A stretch of 64,000 nucleotides of DNA from JACRCT01 sp049841135 (GTDB taxonomy: Bacteria; Myxococcota; Myxococcia; Myxococcales; UBA5297): contig JASGHK010000008.1 in NCBI GenBank assembly GCA_049841135.1, positions 1,488,001-1,552,000 on the forward strand, given 5' to 3'. Shown piece by piece: positions 20,166 through 31,216 of this stretch (position 1 is the first letter of the stretch; each line of letters begins with the position of its first letter). Position numbers and translations under genes: made by a program. The notes beneath the pieces are model-generated. The model saw only the letters and a list, made by a program, of their open reading frames with translations, ran no database searches and was not told where the DNA came from.

Positions 20166-21294
20166 ATGAAGGCGAAGATTTTCTGGGTTGTGGTCGTGCT
20201 GGCGATCCTGGGGGTGGTCGGCCTGCGCTTGAAGCAGTCGAATGAGAAGGCCGCCGAGCCGGAGAAGGTCCTCGAGCAGGTGGCGCTGGTGAAGGCCGAC
20301 CGGGTGGTCCGGGCGGACCTCGCCAACAAGGTCTCGTTCACGGGCACCATCCGCCCGCGCAACGAGGTCGACGTCTTCCCCAAGGTCGGGGGACGCATCG
20401 AGTTCCTGCCCGCGCAGATCGGCGACAAGGTCAAGGCCGGCCAGGTCCTCGCGGTGGTCGAGCACAAGGAGATCGGCTGGCAGGCCAAGGCCAGCGAGGC
20501 GGCGGTCGCGCTGGCCAAGGTCAACGTCGACGGCGCCAAGCTCAACTACGACCGCACCCTCGCCCTCTTCCAGAACGGCTCCTCCACGCAGGCCCAGGTC
20601 GACCAGGTCAAGATCGGCCTGAGCCTGGCCCAGGCCCAGCTCGCACAGGCCGAGGCGGCCCTGGGCCTCGCCCAGCAGAGCCTGGCCAACGCCACCATCG
20701 TCGCGCCCATCTCCGGCACCATCACCCGGCGCCCGGTGAACCTGGGCTCCAACGTGGGACCGCAGGGCCCCATCTGCACCATCCAGGACGTGGGGACGCT
20801 CAAGCTCGAGGCCGCGGTCGACGCGCCGTCGTTCGCCCAGATCCAGAAGGGCTTCCCGGTCGAGGTCACGGTCGACGCACTGCCCGGCCAGGAGTTCACC
20901 GGCAAGGTCACGCTGCTCTCCCCCACCCTCGACGCCACGACCCGAAGGGCCTCGCTCGAAGCTCGAGGTGGACAACAGCTCGGGCAAGCTGATGCCCAAC
21001 ATGTTCGCCAAGGCCGACGTCATCGTCGGCGAGCTCAAGGGCACCGTGGCCGCGCCGCAGGCCGCGCTCCTGCAGGCGGGCGGCGCCCCGGTGGTCTACC
21101 GCATCCAGTCCGGCAAGGCGCAGATGGTGCGACCGGTCTTCGGTCCGTCCGACCACGGCCTGGTCGCCATCCTCTCGGGTCTGTCCGAGGGCGACGTGGT
21201 GGCGATCAGCGGGCAGGCGAGCCTCGCCGACGGCGTGGCGGTCAAGGTCGCCGAGAGCCCCCGCGCCGACGCCGCGGCCACCAAGAAGGAATAG
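20166..21294 (+). CDS. RND efflux periplasmic adaptor (membrane fusion protein)
   Basis: About 375 residues. The N-terminal membrane anchor (MKAKIFWVVVVLAILGVVGL) is followed by a lipoyl/barrel-sandwich half-motif (VDVFPKVGGRIEFLPAQIGD), an alpha-hairpin rich in Ala/Gln (AQAQLAQAEAALGLAQQSL), the second lipoyl half (ATIVAPISGTITRR) and a beta-barrel domain. It bridges the inner-membrane RND pump and the TolC channel. GAAGGAG precedes the ATG. The frame breaks at GAAGCTC (20958-20964); reading GAGCTC gives SLELEVDNSSG and a full-length protein ending at 21294, nine bases before the pump gene. Confidence 0.9.
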
Positions 21295-21303
21295 AGGCGC
21301 GCC

Positions 21304-24300
21304 ATGCTCATCTCCAACGTCGCCATCCGCCGCCCGGTCTTCACCACCATGGTGGTGGTGGCCTTGATGACCCTCGGCCTGCTCGGCGCCCGCAACCTGG
21401 GTGTCGACCTCTGGCCGGACATCTCCTTCCCCGTCGCCATGGTGCAGACCTTCTACCCCGGCGCGGGCCCCGAGGAGGTCGAGCAGCTCGTCTCCAAGCC
21501 CATCGAAGAGGCGACCTCTTCGATCAACGGCATCGACGAGGTCCGCTCCTACTCCCGCGACTCGGTCTCCACCGTGGTCCTGATGTTCAAGCTGGAGACC
21601 GACGTCAAGGACGCCTCGACCCAGGTCCGCGAGAAGGTGGCGGCCATCCGCGGCAAGCTGCCGCGGGACATCAAGGACCCGATCATCGCCCGCTTCGATC
21701 CCTCGGCGGTGCCCATCCTCACCTACGCCGTCTCCTCGAACCGCAACCCGGCCGAGACCCGGCGGCTCACCGACGACGTGATCAAGCCGCAGATCGAGGC
21801 GGTGGACGGCGTCGCCTCGGTCGCCGTCGTCGGCGGCCTCGAGCGCGAGCTGCACGTCTTCCCGGACCGCGCCAAGCTCGACGAGCTCGGTCTCTCCCTC
21901 GCGCAGATCTCCCAGCAGCTCCAGGCCGAGAGCTTCGACCTGCCCGGTGGCCGCATCACCGAGGGCAACGCCGAGCTGAACGTGCGCACCCTCGGCCGCT
22001 TCCGCTCCCTGCAGGAGCTGGAGAACGTGGTCGTCGCCTCCCTGGCCAACGGCTCGCAGGTGCGGCTCAAGGACGTGGCCCGGGTGGAGGACGGCTTCAA
22101 GGAGGTCCGCACCCGCCCGCTGCTCAACGGGACCCAGGCGGTGACCTTCGAGGTGCAGAAGGCCTCGGGCACCAACACCGTGGCCATCGCCGACGCCATC
22201 ACCAAGAAGCTGCAGACGGTGAAGGAGCTGCTGCCCCCCGACGTGCAGATCTCCAACGTCATCGACCAGTCGAAGTTCATCCGCCGCAACTACGACGACG
22301 TGAAGGAGTCCATCCTCTGGGGCGGCCTGATGGCCATCCTGGTGATCTTCTTCTTCATGCTCGACTGGCGCTCGACCCTCATCTCGTCGCTGGCGCTGCC
22401 CACCTCCATCGTCACCACCTTCCTCGCGATGTGGGTCTTGGGCTTCAACTTCAACATGATGACGATGATGGGCCTGTCCTTGGCCATCGGCCTGCTCATC
22501 GACGACGCGGTGGTCGTCCGCGAGAACATCTACCGGCACATGGAGATGGGCGAGGACCCCATCACCGCCGCGCAGCGCGGCACCGACCAGATCGGCCTGG
22601 CGGTCATGGCCACCACCTTCACCATCGTGGCGGTCTTCGTGCCCGTGGCCTTCACCGGCGGCATGATCGGCAAGTTCTTCCGCCAGTTCGGCCTCACCAT
22701 CGCCGCGGCGGTCATGGTCTCGCTGCTCATCTCCTTCACCCTCGACCCGATGATGTCCGCCCGCGTGGTCAAGCCCATCAAGCCGGGCCACAAGGAGGAG
22801 CAGCGCCGGCACTGGTTCTACGGGCCCATCGTCCGGGCCTTCGACGCCCTCGACCAGTACTACCGCGGCGTCCTCGCCTGGGCGCTGGGCCACAAGAAGA
22901 CGGTGGCCTTCGCCTCGCTGGCGCTGTTCGTCGGCTCGCTGGCGCTCGTCCCCAGGATGGGCCGCGAGTTCATGAGCGGCTCCGACCAGGCCGAGTTCCG
23001 GCTCGCGGCCGAGGCGCCCGCGGGGACCTCGTTCGAGGAGATGGAGCGGATCACCGCAACCATCGAGGCCACGCTGCGCAAGAACCCGCACGTGAAGACG
23101 ACCTACGCCGTGGTCGGGAAGGACGAGGAGTCGAACAAGCTCCTCATGCGCGTCTACACCGACCACAAGAGCGAGCGACCCGGCGTGAAGATGACCGAGC
23201 TTCCAGGAGCAGATCCGCAAGGAGCTGAACAAGATCCCCTCGCTCATCTTCTCCCTCTCCGACCCGCAGCTCGTCGAGGGCGGCAACCAGAACCTGCCCA
23301 TCAACCTGCAGGTGCAGGGCGAGAACTACGAGACCCTGCAGGCGCTCGCCAAGAAGGCGCTGGAGGCGGTCCAGAGCACCCGCGGCGTCAAGGACGCGGA
23401 CATGACCTACCGGCCCGGCAAGCCCGAGACCAACATCAAGGTCGACCGCGCCCGCGCCGCCGACCTGGGCGTCTCGCTCGGCGTGGTGGCCCAGACGGTG
23501 CGCCTGGCGCTAGAGGGCGAGGTGGTGGCCAAGTACCGGCAGGGCGACCGCGACTACGACGTGCGCCTGCAGCTGCCGCCCGAGGACCGCAAGTCGGCGG
23601 CGACGCTGGCCGAGCTGAACGTGCCCACCACCGGGCGCCGCCTCAACGGCCCCATGGCCGCGCCCCGACTCTCGCGCATCAGCGAGCTCGGGCTCATCGA
23701 GGGCGGAGCCGGCCCGGCGACCATCGAGCGCTTCAACCGGCAGCGACAGATCATCATCACCGCCGGCCTCGCCGACCGCTCGCTGGGCGATGCCATCGAC
23801 GACATCAAGGCCAAGCTGGAGAAGATCGACAAGCCCGCCGGCTACGCCTTCACGTTCACCGGCCAGGCCAAGAACATGGAGGACACCTTCGTCAACCTGG
23901 GGCTCGCGCTGGCGGTGGCGATCGTCTTCATCTACTTCGTCCTCGCTTCGCAGTTCGAGTCCTTCGTCCACCCCTTCACCATCATGGCCGCGCTCCCGCT
24001 GGCCGTGGTCGGTGCGCTGCTGGCGCTCTTCATGACCGGCTACTCGCTGTCGATGATCGCCATGATCGGCGTCATCCTGCTGATGGGCCTGGTCACCAAG
24101 AACTCCATCCTCCTGGTGGACCTCACCAACGAGCTGGCGGGCCAAGGGCAAGTCGATGGTCGACGCGCTGCTGGAGGCCGGGCCCATCCGCCTGCGCCCC
24201 ATCCTCATGACCAGCGCCGCGATGGTGCTGGGCATGCTGCCCAGCGCCCTGTCCCGCGGCGAGGGCTCGGAGATGCGCGTCCCGATGGCGCTCGCGGTCA

Positions 24301-24512
24301 TCGGCGGCGTCATCACCTCCACGTTCCTCACCCTCATCGTCGTGCCTGTGGTCTATACGTGGATGGATCGCTTCACCCTGAAGGGGAGCCGGTCCAAGGC
24401 CACCGTCGACGTCTTCGCCGACAAGATCAAAGCCGAGCACGAGACGCTGGACCCTGTTCAAATCCCCACCGCTACCGCCGTGACCCCTGCCCTGCGGAGA
24501 GACGAAGCATGA
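21304..24512 (+). CDS. RND efflux pump, HAE1/AcrB type
   Basis: About 1068 residues, standard for the family. It starts ISNVAIRRPVFTTMVVVALM and has two sets of six membrane helices with two periplasmic porter regions. The proton-relay aspartates are present in helix 4 (GLLIDDAVVVREN), and the C-terminal half carries VTKNSILLVDLTNE. It exports hydrophobic compounds by proton antiport in complex with the adaptor and TolC-like genes on either side. Two one-base insertions split it: GAGCTTC at 23197-23203 (should read ELQEQIRKEL) and near 24131-24141 (GAGCTGGCGGG, should read NELRAKGKSM). The stop overlaps the next start (ATGA). Strong sequence continuity across both breaks argues for an intact gene. 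Confidence 0.95.
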
Positions 24513-26002
24513 GCACCCCGATCTTCCTCCTGGCCCTCGCACTGGCCGCCGAGCCGGCGCAACCCGGTAACCAGGCAGCGCCCGCCCCCACCGAGCCAGC
24601 CCCTGCCGCCGCTCCCGCTGCGAGCACCGCCGAAGCGCCCGTCCTCACGCTCGACCAGGTCCTGCAGCTGGCCGACGAGAACAACTACGACCTCAAGGTC
24701 GCTCGCGAGCGCATCGTCCAGGTCAAGGAGATTCGGCGCAAAGTGCTGGCCGCGTACCTGCCGCAGATCACCGTGGGCGGCAGCTACACCCGCAACCAGT
24801 TCGACGCGAAGCTGTCCATGCCCACCGGCTACTGGCTGCGCGACATGACGGGCACACCGGGGTTCGACCGCACCAAGACCAACGGCCCCGACTTCGACCC
24901 CACCAAGGGCATGCCCAGCGAAAGCAATCCGCCGGGCACGGCGTCCAACACCATCATGATGCCTTCGGGGATGGTGGACCTGACCATCCAGGACAAGGAC
25001 CAGTTCGGATTCCAGGCGAAGCTGCAGCAGGGCATCCTGCTCCCGGCCCTCTTCCCCCTGTTCAAGGCCGCCGACCTGGCCGAGGAGGCCACCCAGTCGA
25101 CCATCCAGGGCGTCCGCATCGACGTGCTCTATGGCGCGATGCAGTTCTACTACGCCTGCGTGGGCCTCAAGGAGGTCATCGGCGTCTCCGAGCGGGTCCT
25201 GCAGAACTACCGCGAACACGAGAAGGACGCCCAGGTGAGGGTCGAGGCGGGTGCCTTGCCGAAGATCGCGCTGATCCAAGCGCAGATCGAGCGCTCGAAC
25301 GCCGAGCAGGACCTACGCCAGGCGAAGGCGAACTACGTCTCGTACAAGATCGCGCTGGGCACGTTGGTCAACCATCCGGAAGACTTCGAGGTGGTTCACC
25401 CCGCGGAGCCCAAGGATCCTGGTGATCCCGAGGAATTGATGAAGCAGGCCACCCGGGACCGGGTGCTCCTCAAGACGCTGCGCATCAACCACGAGCTCGC
25501 GGTGAAGAACCACGATGCGGTCTGGTACAAGTTCGCCCCCAGTCTCCTCGCCACCGCGCAGTACCAAGCGACCAACAGCAAGGGATTCACCGGCGAGTAC
25601 GGAGCCTGGGCGGTGGGCCTGGTCCTGGGATGGACCGTCTGGGACGGCGGGGTGCGCGAAAGCGAGCTGCGCGAGAACGCCAGCAAGGTCGTCGAGTCCG
25701 AGCTCGCCCTGAAGAGCGCCGAGAACAGCGTCCGCGACGAGGTGCGCCGTGCGTTCCTCGACTTGCAGACGGCCCAATCGAATCGCGTGAAGGCCGACGA
25801 GACCCTCAAGCTGGCGCGCGAGAATCAGGCGCTGGTCACGGTGAACTACCAGGCCGGTGCGGCGACCCAGCTCGAGGTTTCGGACGCCAACAAGAAGCTG
25901 AACAGTGCGGAGTACAACCTGGTCTCCCAGACGCTCAACGCCCAGCTGGCGGCGGTCAAGCTGGTGAAGGCCGCCGGCGGGTTCAACCCTCAGTTCAAGT
26001 AG
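24509..26002 (+). CDS. TolC-family outer membrane efflux protein
   Basis: 497 residues. A short signal peptide and a Pro/Ala-rich segment lead into two repeats of the outer-membrane-efflux-protein fold: LTLDQVLQLADENNYDLKVA opens the first, and AVGLVLGWTVWDGGVRESEL the second. Long coiled helices follow (SVRDEVRRAFLDLQTAQSN). It supplies the outer-membrane duct for the RND pump and is translationally coupled to it by a 4-bp overlap. It is the last gene of the operon; a strong hairpin follows at 26025. Confidence 0.95.
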   Translation: MSTPIFLLALALAAEPAQPGNQAAPAPTEPAPAAAPAASTAEAPVLTLDQVLQLADENNYDLKVARERIVQVKEIRRKVLAAYLPQITVGGSYTRNQFDAKLSMPTGYWLRDMTGTPGFDRTKTNGPDFDPTKGMPSESNPPGTASNTIMMPSGMVDLTIQDKDQFGFQAKLQQGILLPALFPLFKAADLAEEATQSTIQGVRIDVLYGAMQFYYACVGLKEVIGVSERVLQNYREHEKDAQVRVEAGALPKIALIQAQIERSNAEQDLRQAKANYVSYKIALGTLVNHPEDFEVVHPAEPKDPGDPEELMKQATRDRVLLKTLRINHELAVKNHDAVWYKFAPSLLATAQYQATNSKGFTGEYGAWAVGLVLGWTVWDGGVRESELRENASKVVESELALKSAENSVRDEVRRAFLDLQTAQSNRVKADETLKLARENQALVTVNYQAGAATQLEVSDANKKLNSAEYNLVSQTLNAQLAAVKLVKAAGGFNPQFK

Positions 26003-26024
26003 CGCCCCACGAGCGCCAAGCCGC

Positions 26025-26066
26025 ACACCGACGCCGCGATCCCACTCGGGCTCGCGGCGTCCGTGT
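26025..26066. terminator. Bidirectional hairpin terminator
   Basis: A 15-bp stem with one mismatch (left arm ACACCGACGCCGCGA, right arm from 26052 to 26066) and a 12-base loop. It lies between the convergent tolC-like gene and the hybrid kinase gene, three bases before the kinase stop codon. Confidence 0.7.
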
Positions 26067-26068
26067 CT

Positions 26069-28046
26069 CTACGCAGCGGCCTTCGCCTCCGCCAGCACCC
26101 GCTCGATGGCCCCGCGCAGCTCCGCCATGCCGGTCGGCTTCTCGAGCACCGGGCGGCCGCACCCCGCGATGAACGAGCTCACCTCCGGGTGGTAGGTGCT
26201 CCCGGTGACGAACACGAACGAGCGGGTGAGCTCGGGCAGGGTGTCGATGACGCGCTGGTACAGGGTCATGCCGTTGAGGTCCGGCATCATCAGGTCGCAC
26301 ACCACCACGTCGTACGTCGCCCCGCCCTGCAGGAGCTCCCACGCGCGGCGTCCCCCGGCGGCCAGCTCGACCTGGTAGAGGCCGTCGAAGAACCGCCTGT
26401 AGACGCGCAGGATGGGCTCCTCGTCGTCGACGAACAGGACCCGCGGCTTGTCGGCGACCGGCGCCTGCGCCACGGCCATCGGCGGCGCCGGGCTCTCCAG
26501 CGGGAGCGTGACCCGGAAGACCGCTCCCCGCTCCTCGCCGCGCACCGCCTCGATGGTGCCCTTGTGCCTGCGCAGCAGCTCCCGGCTGATCGACAGCCCC
26601 AGGCCGGTGCCGCTGGTCGCGCCGCGCGTGGTGAAGAACGGCTCGAACAGGCGCCCGCGGTCTCGCTCGTCGATGCCCTTGCCGTCGTCGGTGACCTCGG
26701 CGACCACGCGCTCGCCCTCGACTCGGGTGGAGACGGTCACGCACCCGCCGCCCGCCTGGCCCTCGCGGATGGCGTGCGCGGCGTTGACGAGCAGGTTCAC
26801 GAACACCTGCGACAGCTGGCCGGCCGAGCCGCGCACCCGCGTCCCCTCGGCGAGCTGCAGCTCCACCTCGGCGCAGGAGCGCAGCACCGCGCCCGACAGC
26901 CGCAGCGCCGAGCGGACCGCGTCGCCAAGCTCGAAGACCGCCTCCTGCTCCCCCGTCCCCTGGCCGCTGCGGGAGATGGTGCGCATGTCGCGCACGATGG
27001 ACCCGATGCGCTCCGCGCCCTCGACGGCGTCGGAGAGCAGGTCTTGCACCTCCTGCGCCGTGGGGTCGGTGACGCCCCGCAGCATCTGCTGCGAGCGCTC
27101 CAAGTTGCCCAGGACGTAGGTGAGCGGGTTGTTGATTCCGTGGGTGATGGAGCTGGCGATGGTGCCCAGGCTCGCGAGCCGCTCGGAGGCCACCGTCTGC
27201 CGGGCCAGCTGGGCGTTCTCGAGCGCCAGCTGGACCAGGGACGCGAGCATCGCCGCGCGGTGCAGGTCGGCCCGCCGGAAGCGCCGCTCGCCCTCACCGC
27301 GGTTGAGCGCCAGGACGCCCAAGAGCCGCTCGCCCACCGCCAGCGGCCACACGATGGAGGAGCGGACCTGCCGCGACGGTGCCAGGCCGGCGAAGCGTGG
27401 GTCGGACGCGAGGTCCTGCAGCAGCAGCGGCTTGCGCTCCACGGCCACCCTGCCGGCCACCTTCTCGCCCAGCACGACCGCGGCCTCGGCCTGGACCTCG
27501 GGCGGCATCCCGAACGCGTGGGCGACGTAGAGCTTGCCGTCCGCGCCGGGCAGCAGGAGCGAGGCGGTGCACTTCATCACCTCGGTCACCGTGCGGACGA
27601 TCACCTCGGGCAGCCGGTCGGGGTCGCTGGCGGCCAGCACCGCCTCGCTCGCCTGCAGCAGGCCGCGGGTCGCGTGCTCCTGCTGGCGCACGAGCGCCGC
27701 GGCGATGGCCCGCGAGAGCCCGTCGGCCCCGAACGGCTTGCGCAGCAGGTCCACCGCGCCGGCGCGCAGGCACTCGATGGCCATCTCCACCGAGGCGTAG
27801 GCGGTCATGACCACCACCTCGGTCGAGGGCGCCTCCTCGCGGGCCGCGCGCAACAGGTCCATCCCCGAGAGCCCGGGGAGGTTGACGTCCATGACCATGA
27901 CGTCCGGGTCCTCGGCCTTCAGGATTTGGAGCGCCCGGTCGCCGTCCGAGGAGACCAGGACCTCGTGCCCGTCCTCTTCGACCTGCCGGCGGAAGATTCC
28001 CCAGGAGAGTCTGGTCGTCCTCGACGAGCAGGATGCGAGCTGGCAT
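26069..28046 (-). CDS. Hybrid histidine kinase: REC-GAF-HisKA-HATPase-REC
   Basis: About 658 residues. The N-terminal receiver domain has phospho-acceptor Asp53 (VMVMDVNLPG). A GAF-like sensor occupies about 140-275. A dimerisation/phospho-acceptor box holds His302 in SITHGINNPLTYVLGN. An HATPase domain with DDGKGID and GTGLGLSISREL follows, and a C-terminal receiver with VLFVDDEEPI and VVVCDLMMPD. There is no membrane segment, so it is a cytoplasmic phosphorelay protein whose output partner is not visible. ATG 28046 begins MPARILLVEDDQ. A single extra base at GATTC (27995-27999, plus strand) breaks the frame within the first 20 codons; GATC restores LLGIFRRQVEEDG. Confidence 0.9.
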
Positions 28047-28136
28047 GGAACCGTCCGATGGCGAACCGCGAATCGAGCCGAGCCTAGCGGGTCTCCGTGC
28101 GGACGAGCGAGCGTTATCGCGGCTAAGAAGGGGTGC

Positions 28137-28528
28137 CTATTTGCGCTGGCGGCTGCCGTAGGCGCGCCCGCGACGGGCCGGGCGGTGCGAGGCGGGCGCC
28201 TTGGCCGGGGTGGCCGGCTTGGGCGGCAGGGGCAGGCCCGGCAAGGCGATCTCCGGGTTCTCTTCGTTGCGGCGGAACAGGAGCACCGTGCGTCCCAGGA
28301 TCTGCGCGACGGCGGACTTGGTGGCGTCGGCGAGGACGTCGGCCGCCTCGTGCCGGTCGATGGGGAGCTCTCGCCCACCTTGACCTTGACCAGCTCGTGG
28401 TCGGTCAGGGCCTGGCTGGTGGCGTTGACGACCGCCTCGGTGACGCCCTCCTTGCCCAGCATCACGACGGGTTCGAGGTGGTGGCCCAGCGCCCGGAGGG
28501 CGCGCCGCTGCTTGCCGTTGAGTTCCAT
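28137..28528 (-). CDS. yhbY: YhbY/CRS1-type RNA-binding protein
   Basis: About 130 residues. The start MELNGKQRRALRALGHHLEP is the classic CRM-domain opening, followed by VVMLGKEGVTEAVV and, in the shifted frame, RHEAADVLADATKSAVAQIL and RTVLLFRRN. CRM proteins associate with pre-50S ribosomes or RNA. A Pro/Ala/Lys/Arg-rich basic tail follows, ending near RQRK. GGGAG precedes the ATG by about five bases. The frame breaks next to GGGGAGCTC (28362-28370); one missing C, or two extra bases in GAGAGCTC, would explain it. It sits 90 bp before the hybrid kinase on the same strand. Confidence 0.85.
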
Positions 28529-28589
28529 GTCTTGCTCCCAGATTGAAGGTGAAGGATGGGTCGAAGGGTTGAAGGCTGGCCCCTGGACA

Positions 28590-28652
28590 AGCTCGGGGTG
28601 CCGTTGGTCGAGCTCGGGGTGTCCTTGGCCGAGCTCGGGGGCGTTGGTGGCC
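28590..28652. repeat. Three tandem 21-bp units
   Basis: Units at 28590-28610, 28611-28631 and 28632-28652 each begin AGCTCGGGG. The first two differ at only three positions and the third is more diverged. It lies in the 166-bp gap between yhbY and the DUF4388/J-domain gene, both read leftwards. Confidence 0.6.
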
Positions 28653-28694
28653 GACCGTCGCGCTCGACGGTTCGTTCTGGAGTGAGGAGTCCCT

Positions 28695-31136
28695 CTACCT
28701 CTGCCGGACCTCGCGCTGCGCCTCGAGGTGGTTGGGGTCCAGCTCCAGCGTTTCCTTGAACAGCTTCTGCGCCGTCGCGGCGTCGCCCAGGAGCTTGTGG
28801 ATCTGCCCCTTGAAGTACGGGCCCATCGCGCAGCGCGGGCTCATGCCGCAGCCCTTGTCTATCTCCTTGAGCGAGGCGTCCTTGGCGGCCTTCTTGTCGG
28901 CAGCGGCCAGGTACTTCGCCCACCCGCGCCAGATGTAGTACTCGCCCTCCTTGTCATAGAGGGCAATCGCCTCGTCGAACAGCTTGGCGGCCTCGGGAGA
29001 CTTGCGGGCCTTGAGGTGGATGCAGGCCTTCTGGAAGGTCTCCTCGCTGGCGAAGATCTTGGCGGCGTCGAGCTGCTCCAGGCCCGCCTTGAGCTCCTCG
29101 AGGTAGTTGGCGCGCGCCTTGTCGTCGGCCAGGACGCTGTTGGCCTCGTTGATGCGCGCGAAGATGTCGGCCTTGAGCTTGCCCGCCTCGGGCGGCGCGC
29201 CCTGCGCCGTGTCCGGATGGAACCACTTGGCGAACTGGAAGTAGGACTTCTTGACGTCGGGGGTGGCCGCCGTCTCCGGCACTCCCAGCACCTCGAAGTG
29301 GTTCTTGCCCTTCAGTCCCTCGAAGTAGGCGGCGAGCGCCTTGGGGTCGTTGCCCGGGTTGGCGATGCCGCCCGCGGCCGGCTTCTCGGTGCCCTGGCGA
29401 GCGACGGGAGCGGCTGCGGCCGCCGCAGCGGCAGGCTTTCCCACCGTCGGCACCACCGGCGGCTTGCCCGGGTTCACGGCAGGCCTGGGCGCTCCACCGA
29501 CGACACCACCAACGACGGGAGGCTTGCCGGGGTTGATCGCAGGTCTGGGCGAACCTCCGGCGCCTCCGCCCCCACCGACGACGGGCGGCTTGCCAGCGGG
29601 AGCGGCAGGTCCTGCGGGCCTCGCCGCAGTCGGCCCCGACCCGGGCGGAGCGGCTTTGGGCGGCTCCGCCTTCGGAGGCCCTGCCTTGGTCTCGATCTTG
29701 GGTGGCGGTCCTCGGGGCGGCTCTGGGCGTGCGACAGCGACAGGCTTGGGCGGCGCAACCGCTGCCGGCGTCTCCTCGGTGGCGACCGCCGCGAGGTCGA
29801 GCTCCAGCGGCGGCTCCTCGACAGGCTTGGCGTCCGAGGCGAGCACCTCAGGCGGCGGCGCGTCGCTCTCGGGCTTGGGGGTCGGATGGTCCTCGACCTC
29901 GCCTTCGTCCACGCCGCCGGCGAAGGAGCAGGCTTCGAAGCGGAAGAGCAGGAAGGCGGTGCGCACCAGCGAGTCGGCCTCGTTGGGCATCGCCTCGACG
30001 AGCTGGTTGAGCGAGCGCACGCCGTCGAAGTAGACGGCCGCGCGAGCCTCCTGGGGCGTGAGCTTGAGCTGGGCGACCTCCACCCGGCCGCCGCTCTTCA
30101 TGATCGGCGCGCCCATCCGCGCCCCCAGCCGCCGCTTGATGTCCGCCGCCGGGATCTCGCGGACCATGTCGCAGATGATCTTCCAGCGATCTCCCAGCGG
30201 CATCGCGGTGGCCGGAACGGGAGCGGCCGCGTCGAAAGAGAAGGTGCCCGAGTCCAGCGTGAAGGCCTTCTTGAGCAGGCTCGCCGCGTGCTCGCCGATG
30301 TGCTTGAAGGCGTCGCCAGGGCTGAGCAGCTGCAGGCCGAAGAGCGCGTTGAGGATCTCGCCGCCGAAGCTCCCCGCCATCTTCCGCGCCTCGGCGAGCT
30401 TCTCCGACGCCAGGACCCGCCGCTCCACCAGCCAGCTGCCCAGGTCCTCCTCGTCGACGCTGGAGCGGACGGCCTCGGGCGCGCCCTTCTTGAAGAAGAC
30501 TTCGTAGCTCGCCTCGACGCCGTTCATCGTCAGCTTGCCGGTCTGGTTGGCCGTGGCGACGAGGTAGTAGATGCGGAACGGCGGGAAATCATTGAGCGAG
30601 CCCGAGGCGGGGACGCCTTCGCCCTCGGCAACCGCCGGCCGCGGTGCCGCAGGTTGGGCGGGCTTGGAGGCCGGCTTGGGAATGGCCGACGACGAGGGGC
30701 TGGACGCCGCCGCAGCAGCTGCCGCCGGGTTCGGGATGGCGGCCGACGAGGGGTTGGAGCCGGCCCGGCCGACGACCGGAGGCCCGGTCCGGGGCCCGAC
30801 CACAGGCGGGCCACCCTTGGGAGCGCCGACGGTCGGCGGAGGTGGACGTGGCCCGGCAGCAGGGCGCCCCCCGGCGGCGACGGCGGGCGCGCCATCGTCG
30901 GGGAGCGGCTCGGTGCTGTCGCCCCACAGCTCCCGTGGAACCGCGTCGCGCAGCTCGGGGAGCCGGCCGGGGTAGTAGAACTCGACGCCGTTGCGCGAGG
31001 CCTGCAGCTTGCCCGGGATGGCGCCGTTGTCGATGAGCAGCTCGATGGTCGAGAACGTCAGGGGGCCCCACATCTTCCCCTTGTCGTTCCGAATCCAGAA
31101 CTGTCTGGGCTGGTCAGGTGCTGGGCCGGCAGCCAT
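28695..31136 (-). CDS. GYF/DUF4388/J-domain/TPR multidomain protein
   Basis: 813 residues. A GYF-like N-terminal domain (QFWIRNDKGKMWGPLTFSTI, residues 12-65) is followed by a Pro-rich linker with PPVVG repeats. A DUF4388-type region lies at about 180-400 (GSLNDFPPFRIYYLVATANQ). A second low-complexity linker with PGKPPVVG repeats leads to a J-domain (about 620-690; NHFEVLGVPETAATPDVKKS, then FHPDTAQ, where HPD is the Hsp70-contact motif) and C-terminal TPRs. No membrane segment is present. The architecture is typical of myxobacterial adaptor or chaperone-recruiting proteins, and its exact client is unknown. It lies downstream of the acyl-CoA mutase gene and shares a GYF-plus-TPR layout with the divergent gene at 32991. 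Confidence 0.8.
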   Translation of the reverse strand: MAAGPAPDQPRQFWIRNDKGKMWGPLTFSTIELLIDNGAIPGKLQASRNGVEFYYPGRLPELRDAVPRELWGDSTEPLPDDGAPAVAAGGRPAAGPRPPPPTVGAPKGGPPVVGPRTGPPVVGRAGSNPSSAAIPNPAAAAAAASSPSSSAIPKPASKPAQPAAPRPAVAEGEGVPASGSLNDFPPFRIYYLVATANQTGKLTMNGVEASYEVFFKKGAPEAVRSSVDEEDLGSWLVERRVLASEKLAEARKMAGSFGGEILNALFGLQLLSPGDAFKHIGEHAASLLKKAFTLDSGTFSFDAAAPVPATAMPLGDRWKIICDMVREIPAADIKRRLGARMGAPIMKSGGRVEVAQLKLTPQEARAAVYFDGVRSLNQLVEAMPNEADSLVRTAFLLFRFEACSFAGGVDEGEVEDHPTPKPESDAPPPEVLASDAKPVEEPPLELDLAAVATEETPAAVAPPKPVAVARPEPPRGPPPKIETKAGPPKAEPPKAAPPGSGPTAARPAGPAAPAGKPPVVGGGGGAGGSPRPAINPGKPPVVGGVVGGAPRPAVNPGKPPVVPTVGKPAAAAAAAAPVARQGTEKPAAGGIANPGNDPKALAAYFEGLKGKNHFEVLGVPETAATPDVKKSYFQFAKWFHPDTAQGAPPEAGKLKADIFARINEANSVLADDKARANYLEELKAGLEQLDAAKIFASEETFQKACIHLKARKSPEAAKLFDEAIALYDKEGEYYIWRGWAKYLAAADKKAAKDASLKEIDKGCGMSPRCAMGPYFKGQIHKLLGDAATAQKLFKETLELDPNHLEAQREVRQR

Positions 31137-31216
31137 GCGTTCCTCTTGTGAGGCCGCGAGGATAGCAGAGCCGCGCTGAACCTTCGCAATCCTTGGAAGG
31201 CTGGAGGAACTGGCCT

